Below are positions 1 to 7,997 of a stretch of DNA of 64,000 nucleotides, one piece after another. Below the pieces are notes generated by a model that did no database searches, was not told where the DNA came from, and saw nothing but the letters and a program-made list of their open reading frames with translations. Position numbers and translations under genes: made by a program. The stretch comes from Hymenobacter sp. BRD128. Lineage in GTDB: Bacteria; Bacteroidota; Bacteroidia; Cytophagales; Hymenobacteraceae. Location: the NCBI RefSeq assembly GCF_013256625.1, contig NZ_CP053908.1:3968001-4032000 (forward strand), read 5' to 3'. How positions within the stretch are numbered: position 1 is the stretch's first letter; every line of letters starts with the position of its first letter.

Positions 1-58
1 AGGCCATCACGCACTACTGAAGGGCGTTTAAATCTGTAAAAGCAAGTAATGCCGCGGG

Positions 59-316
59 TTACATCTGCGGCTGCATCTTCTTGATGTCCTCCACTGCGTT
101 GGGGGCCGTGAGCTCGCGCATGGGGCTGTTGGCGGCGGGAGCGGGGGCCTTCTTGCCGCCGGTAGTGTCCACGGCGGCCGGAATGGGCGGCAGGGTGGTG
201 GTGGCTACGTCGTCTTCGGTCGAAGTGGGGTTGCCGTCGGGCGAGCTGCAAGCGGCCAGGGTCAGCGTGAGGGCCGCTGAGGCTAGCAGCGCGGGCAGGA
301 AACGTTTCATCATCAT
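59..316 (-). CDS. Small lipoprotein of unknown function
   Basis: An 85-residue protein with a lipoprotein signal: positive start (MMMKRF), a hydrophobic run, and a lipobox ending LAAC, so it is probably lipid-anchored in the cell envelope after cleavage before Cys22-23. The mature part is rich in Thr, Pro and Ala and has no domain I recognise. Three ATG codons in tandem (316, 313, 310) could serve as start; the outermost is given. It follows the 161-residue membrane protein gene on the same strand with a short gap and may share its transcript. Function unknown. Confidence 0.6.
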   Translation of the reverse strand: MMMKRFLPALLASAALTLTLAACSSPDGNPTSTEDDVATTTLPPIPAAVDTTGGKKAPAPAANSPMRELTAPNAVEDIKKMQPQM

Positions 317-343
317 GAGATAAGCCGGATTTTAGGCCGCAAG

Positions 344-829
344 TTACGGCGCGATGGCCCGAATGTTGGGCAGCGCCGGCAGCGAATACGCGGATAGCTG
401 CCACAGCCACCACCCTAGCCAGGCCGCGCGGGCCGTCCAGGCCAGCGTGCGCAGCCAGTTGGTACGCCGCAGGCCGTCGAGGGCAATGTAGTTGTAGCCC
501 CCGGTTTCGAGCCGATTGTGAAACGGCACGGCAATGAAAAACGTGGCTAGCCACACCAGCACTACCAGCGCCAACTGCCCCAGCGCCCGGCCGGCGCCCC
601 AGGCCGGGTAGGCCGCCCAGGCTAGCCAGCCGGCCAGGGCCAGCTCCAGCACCATAGGCGCGCCCACCGCCCAGCCCATGCCCCGCGTGTGGGCGGCGTG
701 GTAGCGGGCAAACTCGGCCTTGCCCACCAGCGCCAGTGCTGGGTACGTGACCAGCTGCACCACCCAGATAACGCCGGTGAGATAAGCCGCCAGGGTAAAA
801 TTGAGCAGGAGCAGGTGGGTAAGGGTCAT
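344..829 (-). CDS. Hypothetical four-helix membrane protein
   Basis: A 161-residue, Trp- and Leu-rich integral membrane protein with about four hydrophobic segments (near residues 5-27, 50-72, 80-102 and 130-150). A basic, Asn/His-containing stretch around residues 100-125 (PFHNRLETGGYN) lies between helices 3 and 4. It has the look of small Bacteroidota membrane proteins of the DUF1772-like kind, but I cannot assign it with certainty. The start is the ATG at 829. It is divergent from the M13 peptidase gene, with a 115-bp shared upstream region. Confidence 0.65.
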   Translation of the reverse strand: MTLTHLLLLNFTLAAYLTGVIWVVQLVTYPALALVGKAEFARYHAAHTRGMGWAVGAPMVLELALAGWLAWAAYPAWGAGRALGQLALVVLVWLATFFIAVPFHNRLETGGYNYIALDGLRRTNWLRTLAWTARAAWLGWWLWQLSAYSLPALPNIRAIAP

Positions 830-944
830 GCGGGAAGCAGCAGCGGTGCAACCGTCCTACGCAAAGTGCCGACCGTTAGCTACTATGGCTGGGGCAACAC
901 TACTATTGTGGCGCTTCTGGCTAGGCTCTTTCCTTTTTTTGCAA

Positions 945-2993
945 ATGAACAAAAATCTGTTGGCGCTGCCGCTGCTGGCCGCCCTGGCTACGGCCTGTAA
1001 TTCATCCTCTACGTCTTCGGCTAGCGCGGGCAAGCAGCCCGACTTGCTGCGCGCCGCCCTCGACACCACCGTGGCGCCGGGCGACGACTTTTTCAGCTAC
1101 GCCAACGGCACCTGGATTAAAAACCACCCGATTCCGGCCTCCGAAAGCAATTCGGGCATCGGCATTGAGGTGCAGAAGGAAGTGTACGCCCGCTTGCGCG
1201 CAACCAGTGTGGAAGCTGCTAAGGCCAACGCCGCCGCGGGTAGCAACCAGCAGAAAATTGGCGACTTCTGGGCCATAGGTATCGATTCGGTGAAGGCTAA
1301 CCAGCTGGGCTACACACCCATCAAGCCGGAGCTAGACCGCATCGCAGCCATCAAAACGACGGCCGATGTGCCGGGCGTAGTGGCCCACGAAATCCAGCTG
1401 GGGGTGCGCGCCCTCATTGGCCCGCGCGTGAGCCAGGACGAGAAGAACAGCGACAAGATGGCGCTGTACCTGCACCAGAGTGGCCTGGGCTTGCCCAACC
1501 GCGATTACTACTTCAACTCTGACAACCGCACCAAGGGCATCCGCCGGGCCTACGTGCGCCACGTGGCCAGCATGTTTAAGCTGCTGGGCCAGGACTCGAC
1601 CACGGCCAACGCCAGCGCCGCCAAGGTGATGGCGCTGGAAACTGGCCTAGCCAAGTCGTCGCGCAAGCTCGCCGACTTGCGCGACCCTTACAAGAACTAC
1701 AACAAGATGACCCTAGCCCAGCTCGACAAGCTGACGCCGGGCATCGACTGGAAGTCGTGGTTTGGCCAGCTCGGCGCCACCAGCGTTGATACCGTGATTG
1801 TGGGGCAGCCCGAGTTTTACCAGACCGTGGGCCAACTCCTGAAAACCAAGTCGGTGGACGACTGGAAGGCTTACCTCACCTGGCAGTTGGCCCGCGAATA
1901 TGCGCCGACCCTTAGCCAGCCTTTCGTGGAGGAGAACTTTAAGTTCTACGGCACACAGCTGCGCGGCGCCAAGGCCATGCGCCCCCGCTGGAAGCGCGTG
2001 CTCGACATGGAGGAAGACGCCCTGGGCGATGCCTTGGGTCAGCTCTTCGTGAAAGAGTACTTCAAGCCCGAGGCCAAGGCCCGCTACGATACCTTGGTGA
2101 AGAACGTGATGTCGTCGTTCTCGCAGCACATCCAGAACGTGGACTGGATGAGCGCGCCCACCAAAGTAGTCGCTCAAAGCAAGCTCAAGGCCATCATGCC
2201 CAAGGTAGGCTACCCCACCAAGTGGAAGGATTACTCGAATCTGAAAATCGACCGCAGCTCCTTGGCCGCCAACGTAATGCGCGCCAACCAGTGGCAGTAC
2301 AATTACCAGCTGGGCAAGCTCGGCAAGCCCGTGGACCGCACCGAGTGGGGCATGACGCCCCAGACCTACAACGCCTACTATAACCCCAGCAACAACGAGA
2401 TTGTGCTGCCCGCCGCGGCCTTCGCCATCCCGACGCTGCTCGATGCTGATGCCGACGACGCGCTGGTGTATGGCTACGCCGGGGCCAGCACCATCGGCCA
2501 CGAGCTGACCCACGGCTTCGACGACCAGGGCAGCCAGTACGACGCCCACGGCAACCTGCACGAGTGGTGGAGCAAGGCCGACCGCCAGCGCTTCAACCAA
2601 CGCGTGAACGTGATTGTGCGGCAGTTCAACCACTACACCTTGCTCGATTCGATGCACATCAACGGCAAGGCCACGGCCGGCGAAAATATTGCTGACCTCG
2701 GCGGCATCGTCATCGGCCTCGACGCCTTCAAAAAAACCAAGGAGTACAAAGAGGGCAAGAAAGTGGCCGGCCTCACGCCGGTGCAGCGCTACTTTCTGGG
2801 CTACGCGCTAGGGTGGCAGATGCACGTGCGCGACGAGGCCCTGGCCTCGCAGCTGCTCACCGACGTGCACTCGCCGGCTCAGTACCGCGTGAATGGCCCG
2901 ATGGCCGACGTGCCCGCCTTCTACGATGCCTTTGGGGTGAAGCCCGGCCAGAAGCTATATATTCCCGACTCGGCGCGGGTGAAGATTTGGTGA
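945..2993 (+). CDS. M13 family zinc metallopeptidase (neprilysin/PepO-like lipoprotein)
   Basis: A 682-residue secreted endopeptidase of the neprilysin/endothelin-converting family, which cleaves oligopeptides in the periplasm. It starts with a lipoprotein signal (MNKNLLALPLL, Cys in ATACNSS). The mature N terminus has the family's 'PGDDFFSYANGTW' entry motif. The zinc site is HELTH near residue 519 with the third ligand in ENIADLGG, and NAYYNPSNNEIVLPAA is the substrate-binding NAYY element. The protein ends ARVKIW, where many relatives carry a CxxW disulfide motif, so that Cys is absent. The ATG at 945 was chosen over an upstream in-frame TTG at 801 because the signal peptide begins there. 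A T-rich -7-like TTTTTTTG ends three bases before it. Confidence 0.95.
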   Translation: MNKNLLALPLLAALATACNSSSTSSASAGKQPDLLRAALDTTVAPGDDFFSYANGTWIKNHPIPASESNSGIGIEVQKEVYARLRATSVEAAKANAAAGSNQQKIGDFWAIGIDSVKANQLGYTPIKPELDRIAAIKTTADVPGVVAHEIQLGVRALIGPRVSQDEKNSDKMALYLHQSGLGLPNRDYYFNSDNRTKGIRRAYVRHVASMFKLLGQDSTTANASAAKVMALETGLAKSSRKLADLRDPYKNYNKMTLAQLDKLTPGIDWKSWFGQLGATSVDTVIVGQPEFYQTVGQLLKTKSVDDWKAYLTWQLAREYAPTLSQPFVEENFKFYGTQLRGAKAMRPRWKRVLDMEEDALGDALGQLFVKEYFKPEAKARYDTLVKNVMSSFSQHIQNVDWMSAPTKVVAQSKLKAIMPKVGYPTKWKDYSNLKIDRSSLAANVMRANQWQYNYQLGKLGKPVDRTEWGMTPQTYNAYYNPSNNEIVLPAAAFAIPTLLDADADDALVYGYAGASTIGHELTHGFDDQGSQYDAHGNLHEWWSKADRQRFNQRVNVIVRQFNHYTLLDSMHINGKATAGENIADLGGIVIGLDAFKKTKEYKEGKKVAGLTPVQRYFLGYALGWQMHVRDEALASQLLTDVHSPAQYRVNGPMADVPAFYDAFGVKPGQKLYIPDSARVKIW

Positions 2994-3042
2994 GCTAAGG
3001 CTTGATTAGCTGCTGGGTATGGCAGTTTGGGGCGAGCTTACG

Positions 3043-3078
3043 TAAGAGCGGGCAAAATCTTGATTCTGCCCGCTCTTA
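3043..3078 (+). promoter_or_regulatory. Perfect hairpin ending in the mgtE start codon
   Basis: TAAGAGCGGGCA (3043-3054) and its exact complement TGCCCGCTCTTA (3067-3078) flank a 12-base loop. The last base of the right arm is the A of the mgtE ATG, so folding would hide the start codon. An eight-codon ORF (ATG 3018, MAVWGELT, stop 3042-3044) ends where the left arm begins. The hairpin could be a terminator for the M13 peptidase gene, but no T-run follows, so translational control or attenuation of mgtE is an alternative. This is inference from sequence. Confidence 0.5.
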
Positions 3079-4469
3079 TGGCTCCTGCCGTGCCGCTCAC
3101 CTCTGCCGATAAGCTCCACGAACTGCTCGCGCACCGCGACTTTCGGGGCCTGAAAACGCTGCTGCCCACTCTGGCCGCGCCCGACCTGGCCCACCTCATC
3201 GCCCACCGGCCAGTAGGCGAGCTGCTGATTGTGTTCCGGTTGCTGCCGCTGCCCCAGGCCACGCGGGTGTTTGAGTACCTCACGCCCTCGGCCCAAAACC
3301 AGCTGCTGGGCCAGCTAGCCCCCGAGCAGCTCACGGCCATGCTCAACCACATGGCCCCCGACGACCGCACCAACCTCTTCGAGCGCCTGCCGCCCGAGTT
3401 TGTGCGCGCGCAGGTCGAGCGGCTAGCCCCCGAGCAGCGCCGCATCACGCTCGAGCTGCTGGGCTTCCCGCACGACAGTGTGGGCCGCCTCATGACGCCC
3501 GACTATATTGCCCTGCGCGAAGATTGGAGCATGGCTGAAGTCTTCGACTTCATTCGCCGCCACGGCGCCAGCGCCGAAACGGTGACGATGCTGTATGTGG
3601 TTGACGACAAAGGCGTTTTGCTGGATGATATTCACATTCGCGATTTTCTGATGGCGCCTGCCACGGCGCACGTGCGCGACATCATGGACCGGCGCTTTGT
3701 GTGCCTCAGCGCCCAGCAAAGCCAGGAAAAGGCCCTGGCCGACTTCCGCCGCCACCAGCGCATCGCGCTGCCCGTCACCGACGCCCACGGCGTGCTGCTG
3801 GGCATCGTCACGCTCGATGACATCCTGGCCCTGCGCGAGCGCGAAGACACCGAGGACATGCAAAAGCTCGGCGGCTCCGAGGCTCTCGACGAGCCGTATT
3901 TGCAGATTCCGCTGCTGAAAATGGTGCAGAAGCGCGCCGGCTGGCTGGTGGTGCTCTTCCTGGGCGAGATGTTTACGGCCACCGCAATGGGCTTTTTCGA
4001 GGGCGAAATTGAAAAGGCCGTAGTGCTGGCCCTGTTCGTGCCACTGGTTATCAGCTCGGGCGGCAATGCGGGTTCGCAGGCTACTTCTTTGATAATAAGG
4101 GCCATGAGCCTGGGCGAAGTGACGGTGGGCCGCTGGTGGCAGGTGATGCGCCGCGAGCTGCTGGCGGGCTTGTCGCTAGGCGTCATTCTGGGCATTGTGG
4201 GCACCATTCGCATTGCGCTGTGGCAGGGCCTGCACCTGCGCGACTACGGCCCGCACTGGGTGCCGCTGGCGCTGGCGGTGGGCTTTGCGCTGGTGGGCAT
4301 CGTGCTGTGGGGCTCACTGGCGGGCTCCATGCTGCCGCTGCTACTCAAGAAGGTAGGCTTCGACCCGGCCACCTCGTCGGCCCCTTTCGTGGCGACGCTC
4401 GTGGATGTAACGGGGCTGGTTATCTACTTCACCGTAGCCTATGCCTTCTTGCACGGCACACTTTTGTAA
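3078..4469 (+). CDS. mgtE: Magnesium transporter MgtE
   Basis: A 463-residue inner-membrane Mg2+ channel/transporter. Residues 1-125 form the cytosolic MgtE N domain of short helical repeats. A CBS pair follows (residues about 130-255, including VGRLMTPDY and the second repeat ending GIVTLDDILALRE), then about five transmembrane helices. Family hallmarks in the pore region are SSGGNAGSQATSLIIR and GFDPATSSAPFVATLVDVTG. In the family the N and CBS domains sense cytosolic Mg2+ and gate the pore. The ATG at 3078 is preferred over an in-frame TTG at 3027 because the region between is the hairpin. It is a probable single-gene unit. Confidence 0.96.
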   Translation: MAPAVPLTSADKLHELLAHRDFRGLKTLLPTLAAPDLAHLIAHRPVGELLIVFRLLPLPQATRVFEYLTPSAQNQLLGQLAPEQLTAMLNHMAPDDRTNLFERLPPEFVRAQVERLAPEQRRITLELLGFPHDSVGRLMTPDYIALREDWSMAEVFDFIRRHGASAETVTMLYVVDDKGVLLDDIHIRDFLMAPATAHVRDIMDRRFVCLSAQQSQEKALADFRRHQRIALPVTDAHGVLLGIVTLDDILALREREDTEDMQKLGGSEALDEPYLQIPLLKMVQKRAGWLVVLFLGEMFTATAMGFFEGEIEKAVVLALFVPLVISSGGNAGSQATSLIIRAMSLGEVTVGRWWQVMRRELLAGLSLGVILGIVGTIRIALWQGLHLRDYGPHWVPLALAVGFALVGIVLWGSLAGSMLPLLLKKVGFDPATSSAPFVATLVDVTGLVIYFTVAYAFLHGTLL

Positions 4470-4524
4470 GTAGGGTAGCCAGCCTAGGATTAGGCAATTA
4501 TCTTACGCTTTTCCGGCTCTGGCC

Positions 4525-4532
4525 TACCTTTG
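4525..4532 (+). promoter_or_regulatory. Bacteroidota-type -7 promoter element (TACCTTTG)
   Basis: TACCTTTG matches the Bacteroidota -7 consensus TAnnTTTG exactly and lies 38 bases before the ATG of the porin gene, in a gap after mgtE. The -33 region is less clear; TTAC at 4503-4506 is the nearest candidate. It predicts a start of transcription near 4538-4540. Confidence 0.5.
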
Positions 4533-4570
4533 CGGAGCGTATTGCCTGCGGCCATTATTTTCCTTGTTTG

Positions 4571-5986
4571 ATGACTTTTTATACTTTGCGGGCGCTGGCA
4601 GTGGCTGGCCTGCTGGCCCTGGCTGGCACAGTCTACGGCCAGGGTGCCGTCACGCCGCCTTCGTCGGCTACGCCGGGCAAGCAGCCGGCGGCCGCTTCGG
4701 CCCAGCAGCCCATCCACGTTGATGAAGGCAAGCCCAACGACTACCACGGCTGGAGCCTGCACTTTCAGCAGACGATTATCCGGCAGTGGCACGCCAATTT
4801 TACGGCGCCCTACTCCGACAGCCTGAGTCTGCGGCCCCGCGAAAGTGCCGCCACCTCACTCACTACTACGCTTTACCTGGGCCGGCAGCTCTGGAAAAAC
4901 GCGGTTGTGATTCTCAACCCCGAGGTGTCGGGCGGCAGTGGCCTGAGCAGCGCTTCGGGCCTGGGCGGCGCCCTCAACGGCGAAACCTTCCGGGTAGGCT
5001 CGCCCGAGCCGGTGCTTTACCTGGCGCGCCTGTATTTGCAGCAGCGCTTTGCAATTGGCTCAGAAATGGTGGACGATGAAGACGACCTCAACCAGGTGGG
5101 CGGCCCGCGCCCGGTGCGCTACTTCAGCGTCACGGCCGGTAAGCTGTGCTTGGCCGATTATTTTGACCAGAATAGCTACTCGCACGACCCGCGCACCCAG
5201 TTTATGAACTGGACGCTGATGAGCGCCGGCGCCTGGGACTACCCGGCCAACACCCGCGGCTACACCGTAGGCGGCGTGCTCGAATACATCACGCCCAGCT
5301 TTGCGGTGCGCGCCGCCTCCACCCTGATGCCTACCTACGCCAACGGCCCGCTACTCGACTACGACTACGCCAAAGCCCACGGCGAAACCGTGGAAATCAC
5401 CAAAACCTATAACCTGCGCGGCCACCAGGGCACGGTGCGCGTGCTGGGCTTCCACAACGTGGCGGCCATGGGCAACTACTACCAGGCCATTGCCGCGCCC
5501 ACCGTCAATGGCCACCCCAGCATCATCAGCGTGCGCGGGCCTAGCCACGGCAAAACCGGCTTTGCCATCAACGTAGAGCAGGAGCTGGGCCACGAGCTGG
5601 GCGCTTTTGGCCGCCTGAGCTACAACGATGGCAAAAACGAAACCTGGGCCTTCACGGAGGTAGACCAGAGCGTGAGCCTGGGCCTGGTAAGCACCGGCGC
5701 GCGCTGGCACCGCGCCACCGACCGCCTGGGCCTGGCCGCCGTGGTCAACGGCCTCTCGCCCGGCCACCGCGACTACCTGGCCGCCGGCGGCTACGGCTTT
5801 ATGCTCGGCGATGGCACCCTCAACTACGCCCCCGAGCTCATTACGGAGCTGTACTACAGCATCGACTTTCCCAAGTATCACGCCGCCATCACGCCCGATT
5901 ATCAGTTTGCCGTAAACCCCGGCTACAACCGCGACCGCAAGGGGCCTATTCACGTGGTGGCGCTGCGGCTGCACGTTGAGTTTTAG
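4571..5986 (+). CDS. Carbohydrate-selective porin, OprB-like
   Basis: A 471-residue outer-membrane protein with a clear signal peptide (MTFYTLRALAVAGLLALAG, cleavage near VYGQ). It begins with a family-like entry (DYHGWSLHFQQTIIRQWH), then many alternating aromatic beta-strand segments, as expected for a 16-18 strand porin. Motifs such as VTAGKLCLADYFDQNSY and the terminal strand HVVALRLHVEF ending in Phe support an outer-membrane barrel of the OprB type, which passes sugars. The open frame runs back into mgtE, but the ATG at 4571 with the signal peptide and the upstream TACCTTTG element marks the true start. It stands alone between mgtE and the Uma2 gene. Confidence 0.85.
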   Translation: MTFYTLRALAVAGLLALAGTVYGQGAVTPPSSATPGKQPAAASAQQPIHVDEGKPNDYHGWSLHFQQTIIRQWHANFTAPYSDSLSLRPRESAATSLTTTLYLGRQLWKNAVVILNPEVSGGSGLSSASGLGGALNGETFRVGSPEPVLYLARLYLQQRFAIGSEMVDDEDDLNQVGGPRPVRYFSVTAGKLCLADYFDQNSYSHDPRTQFMNWTLMSAGAWDYPANTRGYTVGGVLEYITPSFAVRAASTLMPTYANGPLLDYDYAKAHGETVEITKTYNLRGHQGTVRVLGFHNVAAMGNYYQAIAAPTVNGHPSIISVRGPSHGKTGFAINVEQELGHELGAFGRLSYNDGKNETWAFTEVDQSVSLGLVSTGARWHRATDRLGLAAVVNGLSPGHRDYLAAGGYGFMLGDGTLNYAPELITELYYSIDFPKYHAAITPDYQFAVNPGYNRDRKGPIHVVALRLHVEF

Positions 5987-6029
5987 GGAGTAGAGCTACC
6001 TTTATACTGCCTACCAAAAACGTCCGGCT

Positions 6030-6626
6030 ATGGAGCCTATTACGCAGTTTTCGCAGCTCGACCTTACTAAAACGTATACCTACGCCGATTATCTGACGTG
6101 GAAATTTGACGAGTTTGTCGAACTCATCAAGGGCGAGGTGATGCGGCCGATGGCGGGGCCTAGCCGGCGGCACCAGGAGTACTCTACTAACTTGCTGAGG
6201 CAGATTTTACCGGTTATGGCTGGTAGTTCTTGCCGTGTTTACCACGCCCCTTTTGACGTGCGCCTGACCACGGGCGGAGCTAATGGCGACCAGCAAATTA
6301 GGACGGTGGTACAGCCGGATATTTGCGTAGTCTGCGACCTAGCCAAACTCGACGACCGGGGCTGCCTGGGCGCTCCCGATTGGATTATCGAAATCGTGTC
6401 GCCCGGCAATACCACTCGCGATACGCGCATCAAGTATGACCTCTACGAGGAAAGCGGCGTGCTGGAATACTGGATTGTGTATCCTGGCGTGAAGACAGTA
6501 GCCGCCTTTACGCTGGTGGCCGGCCAGTATAAGCTGACCGCCGAGTATACCGAGCCGGGCCCAATTCCGGTGGCTACGCTGCCGGGGCTAGCGCTGGAAT
6601 GGGCCGGGATTTTTACTGAAGATTAA
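6030..6626 (+). CDS. Uma2 family (DUF820) putative restriction-endonuclease-fold protein
   Basis: A 198-residue protein of the Uma2/DUF820 family, whose fold is PD-(D/E)xK nuclease-like. Visible landmarks are the KGEVMRPMAGPSRRHQEYS entry with the family Glu/His region, QPDICVVCD (acidic residue), the core DWIIEIVSPGNTTRDTRIKY with Glu and Lys at the presumed active site, and YWIVYPGVKTV. The biological role of the family is not established. Members are abundant in cyanobacteria and some Bacteroidota and often stand alone, as here. TACCTTTA at 5997-6004, one base from the -7 consensus, lies 25 bases upstream of the ATG. Confidence 0.9.
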   Translation: MEPITQFSQLDLTKTYTYADYLTWKFDEFVELIKGEVMRPMAGPSRRHQEYSTNLLRQILPVMAGSSCRVYHAPFDVRLTTGGANGDQQIRTVVQPDICVVCDLAKLDDRGCLGAPDWIIEIVSPGNTTRDTRIKYDLYEESGVLEYWIVYPGVKTVAAFTLVAGQYKLTAEYTEPGPIPVATLPGLALEWAGIFTED

Positions 6627-6642
6627 GCTGGCTAGCTCGGCC

Positions 6643-6650
6643 TATATTTG
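6643..6650 (+). promoter_or_regulatory. -7 promoter element TATATTTG for the S1/P1 nuclease gene
   Basis: TATATTTG fits TAnnTTTG exactly. It sits 16 bases after the Uma2 stop codon and directly abuts the 20-bp hairpin that follows, so the transcript would begin inside the hairpin's left arm. No convincing -33 TTG is seen. Confidence 0.4.
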
Positions 6651-6693
6651 CAACTCCCTGACCGGCAAGGTGTCCTTGCCGGTCAGGGAGTTG
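6651..6693 (+). terminator. Perfect 20-bp hairpin before the nuclease gene
   Basis: CAACTCCCTGACCGGCAAGG (6651-6670), a 3-base TGT loop, and the exact complement (6674-6693). It ends seven bases before the ATG at 6701. It may terminate the Uma2 transcript, but there is no T-run after it. Because it lies in the short leader of the next gene it could also act on that mRNA. Confidence 0.6.
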
Positions 6694-6700
6694 CTGTTTG

Positions 6701-7486
6701 ATGAAGAAAATAGTATTGGCGCTGGCCCTGCTGGCCGCGCTGCCGTTGCGCCTGTGGGCGTGGGGTATGGATGGCCACCGCGCCATCGGCATCATTGCCG
6801 CGCACCACCTCTCCGAAAAGGCGTGCCGCCAAGTAGCCGCCTTGCTGGGTACCCAGACCCTAGCGCTCGTGAGCACCCAGCCCGACGAGATGCGCTACCT
6901 GCCCGAGTATAAGGAAACCGCGCCCTGGCACTACGTAAATACGGCCATGGGCCTCGACCACGACCAGTACCTGGCCGCCCTGAAAGGCCAGGCTAACCCC
7001 AACGCCTACAACGTGTTGGTAGCCAAAATCAAGGAGATGAAAGACCCCGCCAAAACCCGCGAGCAGCGGGCTGAGGCGCTCATCTTCGTGGTGCACATTG
7101 TGGGCGATGTGCACCAGCCCATGCACACCGGCCGCGCCGAAGACAAGGGCGGCAACGACATTAAGCTGACTTACCGGGGCAAGGATACCAACCTGCACAG
7201 CCTCTGGGACAGCGGCCTGCTCGACTACCAGGGCCTCACCTATACCGAGCTGGGCCAGCAGTACAGCGTGCTGCCCGAGGCCCAGCGCAAGCAGTGGCAA
7301 GCCACCGCCGACCCTGGCGAGTGGCTCTGGGAGTCGTACCAGGAGTCGGGCAAGCTCTACGCCGAGGCCGCCCAAAAACCCGACCCCGACTACCGCTACT
7401 ACCCCGCCCACGCCGACCTAATGAAGCAGCGCATTCAGCAGGCCGGCGTGCGGCTGGCCGCTGTGCTCAACGAGGCGTTTAAGTAA
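6701..7486 (+). CDS. S1/P1 family zinc-dependent nuclease
   Basis: A 261-residue secreted nuclease of the S1/P1 type, which degrades single-stranded DNA and RNA using three zinc ions. A signal peptide (MKKIVLALALLAALPLRLWA) is followed directly by the conserved mature N-terminal Trp in WGMDGHRAIGIIA, where Trp1 and the next His are zinc ligands. Other ligands are in HIVGDVHQPMHTG and NLHSLWDSGLL, all matching the family. The ATG at 6701 is given; a TTG directly before it is in frame. The role is probably nutrient or phosphate scavenging from extracellular nucleic acid. It is a single-gene unit. Confidence 0.95.
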   Translation: MKKIVLALALLAALPLRLWAWGMDGHRAIGIIAAHHLSEKACRQVAALLGTQTLALVSTQPDEMRYLPEYKETAPWHYVNTAMGLDHDQYLAALKGQANPNAYNVLVAKIKEMKDPAKTREQRAEALIFVVHIVGDVHQPMHTGRAEDKGGNDIKLTYRGKDTNLHSLWDSGLLDYQGLTYTELGQQYSVLPEAQRKQWQATADPGEWLWESYQESGKLYAEAAQKPDPDYRYYPAHADLMKQRIQQAGVRLAAVLNEAFK

Positions 7487-7490
7487 TAGC

Positions 7491-7516
7491 AGCGCGGACT
7501 TTGTCGTCCGCGCCCG
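7491..7516. repeat. Half-copy of a dispersed palindrome (AGCGCGGACTTTG... family)
   Basis: AGCGCGGACTTTGTCGTCCG and the following CGCCCG match the left arm of the longer palindrome at 8138-8204 apart from a few bases. It lies four bases after the nuclease stop codon and can itself fold through GCGGAC/GTCCGC. Confidence 0.55.
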
Positions 7517-7554
7517 ACTTGCGGCACCTGCGGGCTGTAAAATCTGCGCCACCT

Positions 7555-7598
7555 GAGCAAGCCCCGCTGCCCTACCTCCAGCGCAACGGGGCTTGCTC
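7555..7598 (+). terminator. Hairpin downstream of the S1/P1 nuclease gene
   Basis: GAGCAAGCCCCG (7555-7566) pairs perfectly with CGGGGCTTGCTC (7587-7598) around a 20-base loop. It is about 70 bases after the stop codon and is the likely transcription end, although the following sequence (ATACACAAAAG) is not T-rich on this strand. Confidence 0.5.
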
Positions 7599-7805
7599 AT
7601 ACACAAAAGATTCAGGCTGAATGGCTAGCCGCTTGAATAGCTTGCGAAATAAACGGTCAAAGTTACGGTAAGCTTACCCCGAGGGGCAAACTGTGGGACA
7701 GTGGCAAACTTTTTTTAATCCTTTAAAAACGGCCTAAGCGCCTAGCGCAGCGCAGAAAACGCGAACCGAGAAAAGCTGCTAAAAGGTTTTTTGTTAAACA
7801 TAGCC

Positions 7806-7835
7806 TTGCGCTCAAAACAAGAATGGGTAATTTTG
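7806..7835 (+). promoter_or_regulatory. Promoter of the candidate small RNA (TTG and TAATTTTG)
   Basis: TTG at 7806-7808 and TAATTTTG at 7828-7835 fit the -33 and -7 elements of Bacteroidota promoters, with 19 bases between them. The element predicts a start near 7841-7843, exactly where the closing stem of the structured region begins. About 100 bases upstream of it (7690-7800) are AT-rich and hold nothing I can name. Confidence 0.55.
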
Positions 7836-7841
7836 CACTGT

Positions 7842-7997
7842 GAACGCAAGCAACCGCCAGTGGATGAAGCAGGAAACGGCTACCCAAGCCGTGCTGCGGA
7901 AAGCCCGGCCGGCTGCCGCCGTTTGCCATTCGTCCTGCGATTCGTTTTTTGCTTCGTTCTTTCAGTTGCCGCCCTATCTGTATGAGGCGGTTTTTTT
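7842..7997 (+). ncRNA. Candidate structured small RNA (about 155 nt)
   Basis: The region has a promoter in front and a textbook terminator at its end: CCGCC (7969-7973), 12-base loop, GGCGG (7986-7990), then seven T. Between them it can fold as a long rod. The 5' end GAACGCAAGCAA (7842-7853) pairs with TTGCTTCGTTC (7949-7959) with one bulged C. GGATGAA pairs with TTCGTCC, and AAACGGC pairs with GCCGTTT further in; a competing small hairpin ACGGC/GCCGT also exists. No credible protein is encoded; the GTG-started frame crosses the terminator. The rod with internal loops resembles 6S RNA in outline, but I see no diagnostic sequence for 6S, SRP, RNase P or tmRNA, so identity is open. Confidence 0.55.

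Noticed and set aside
1713..2657. Long open frame of 314 codons on the - strand inside the M13 peptidase gene.
   Set aside because: It is the antisense shadow of a high-GC gene; the translation is Val/Gly/His-rich with no motif, and the + strand gene carries all family signatures.
4136..4570. N-terminal extension of the porin frame overlapping mgtE.
   Set aside because: The extension is Arg/Gly/His-rich shadow sequence of mgtE; a signal peptide begins at the ATG 4571 and a promoter element lies between.
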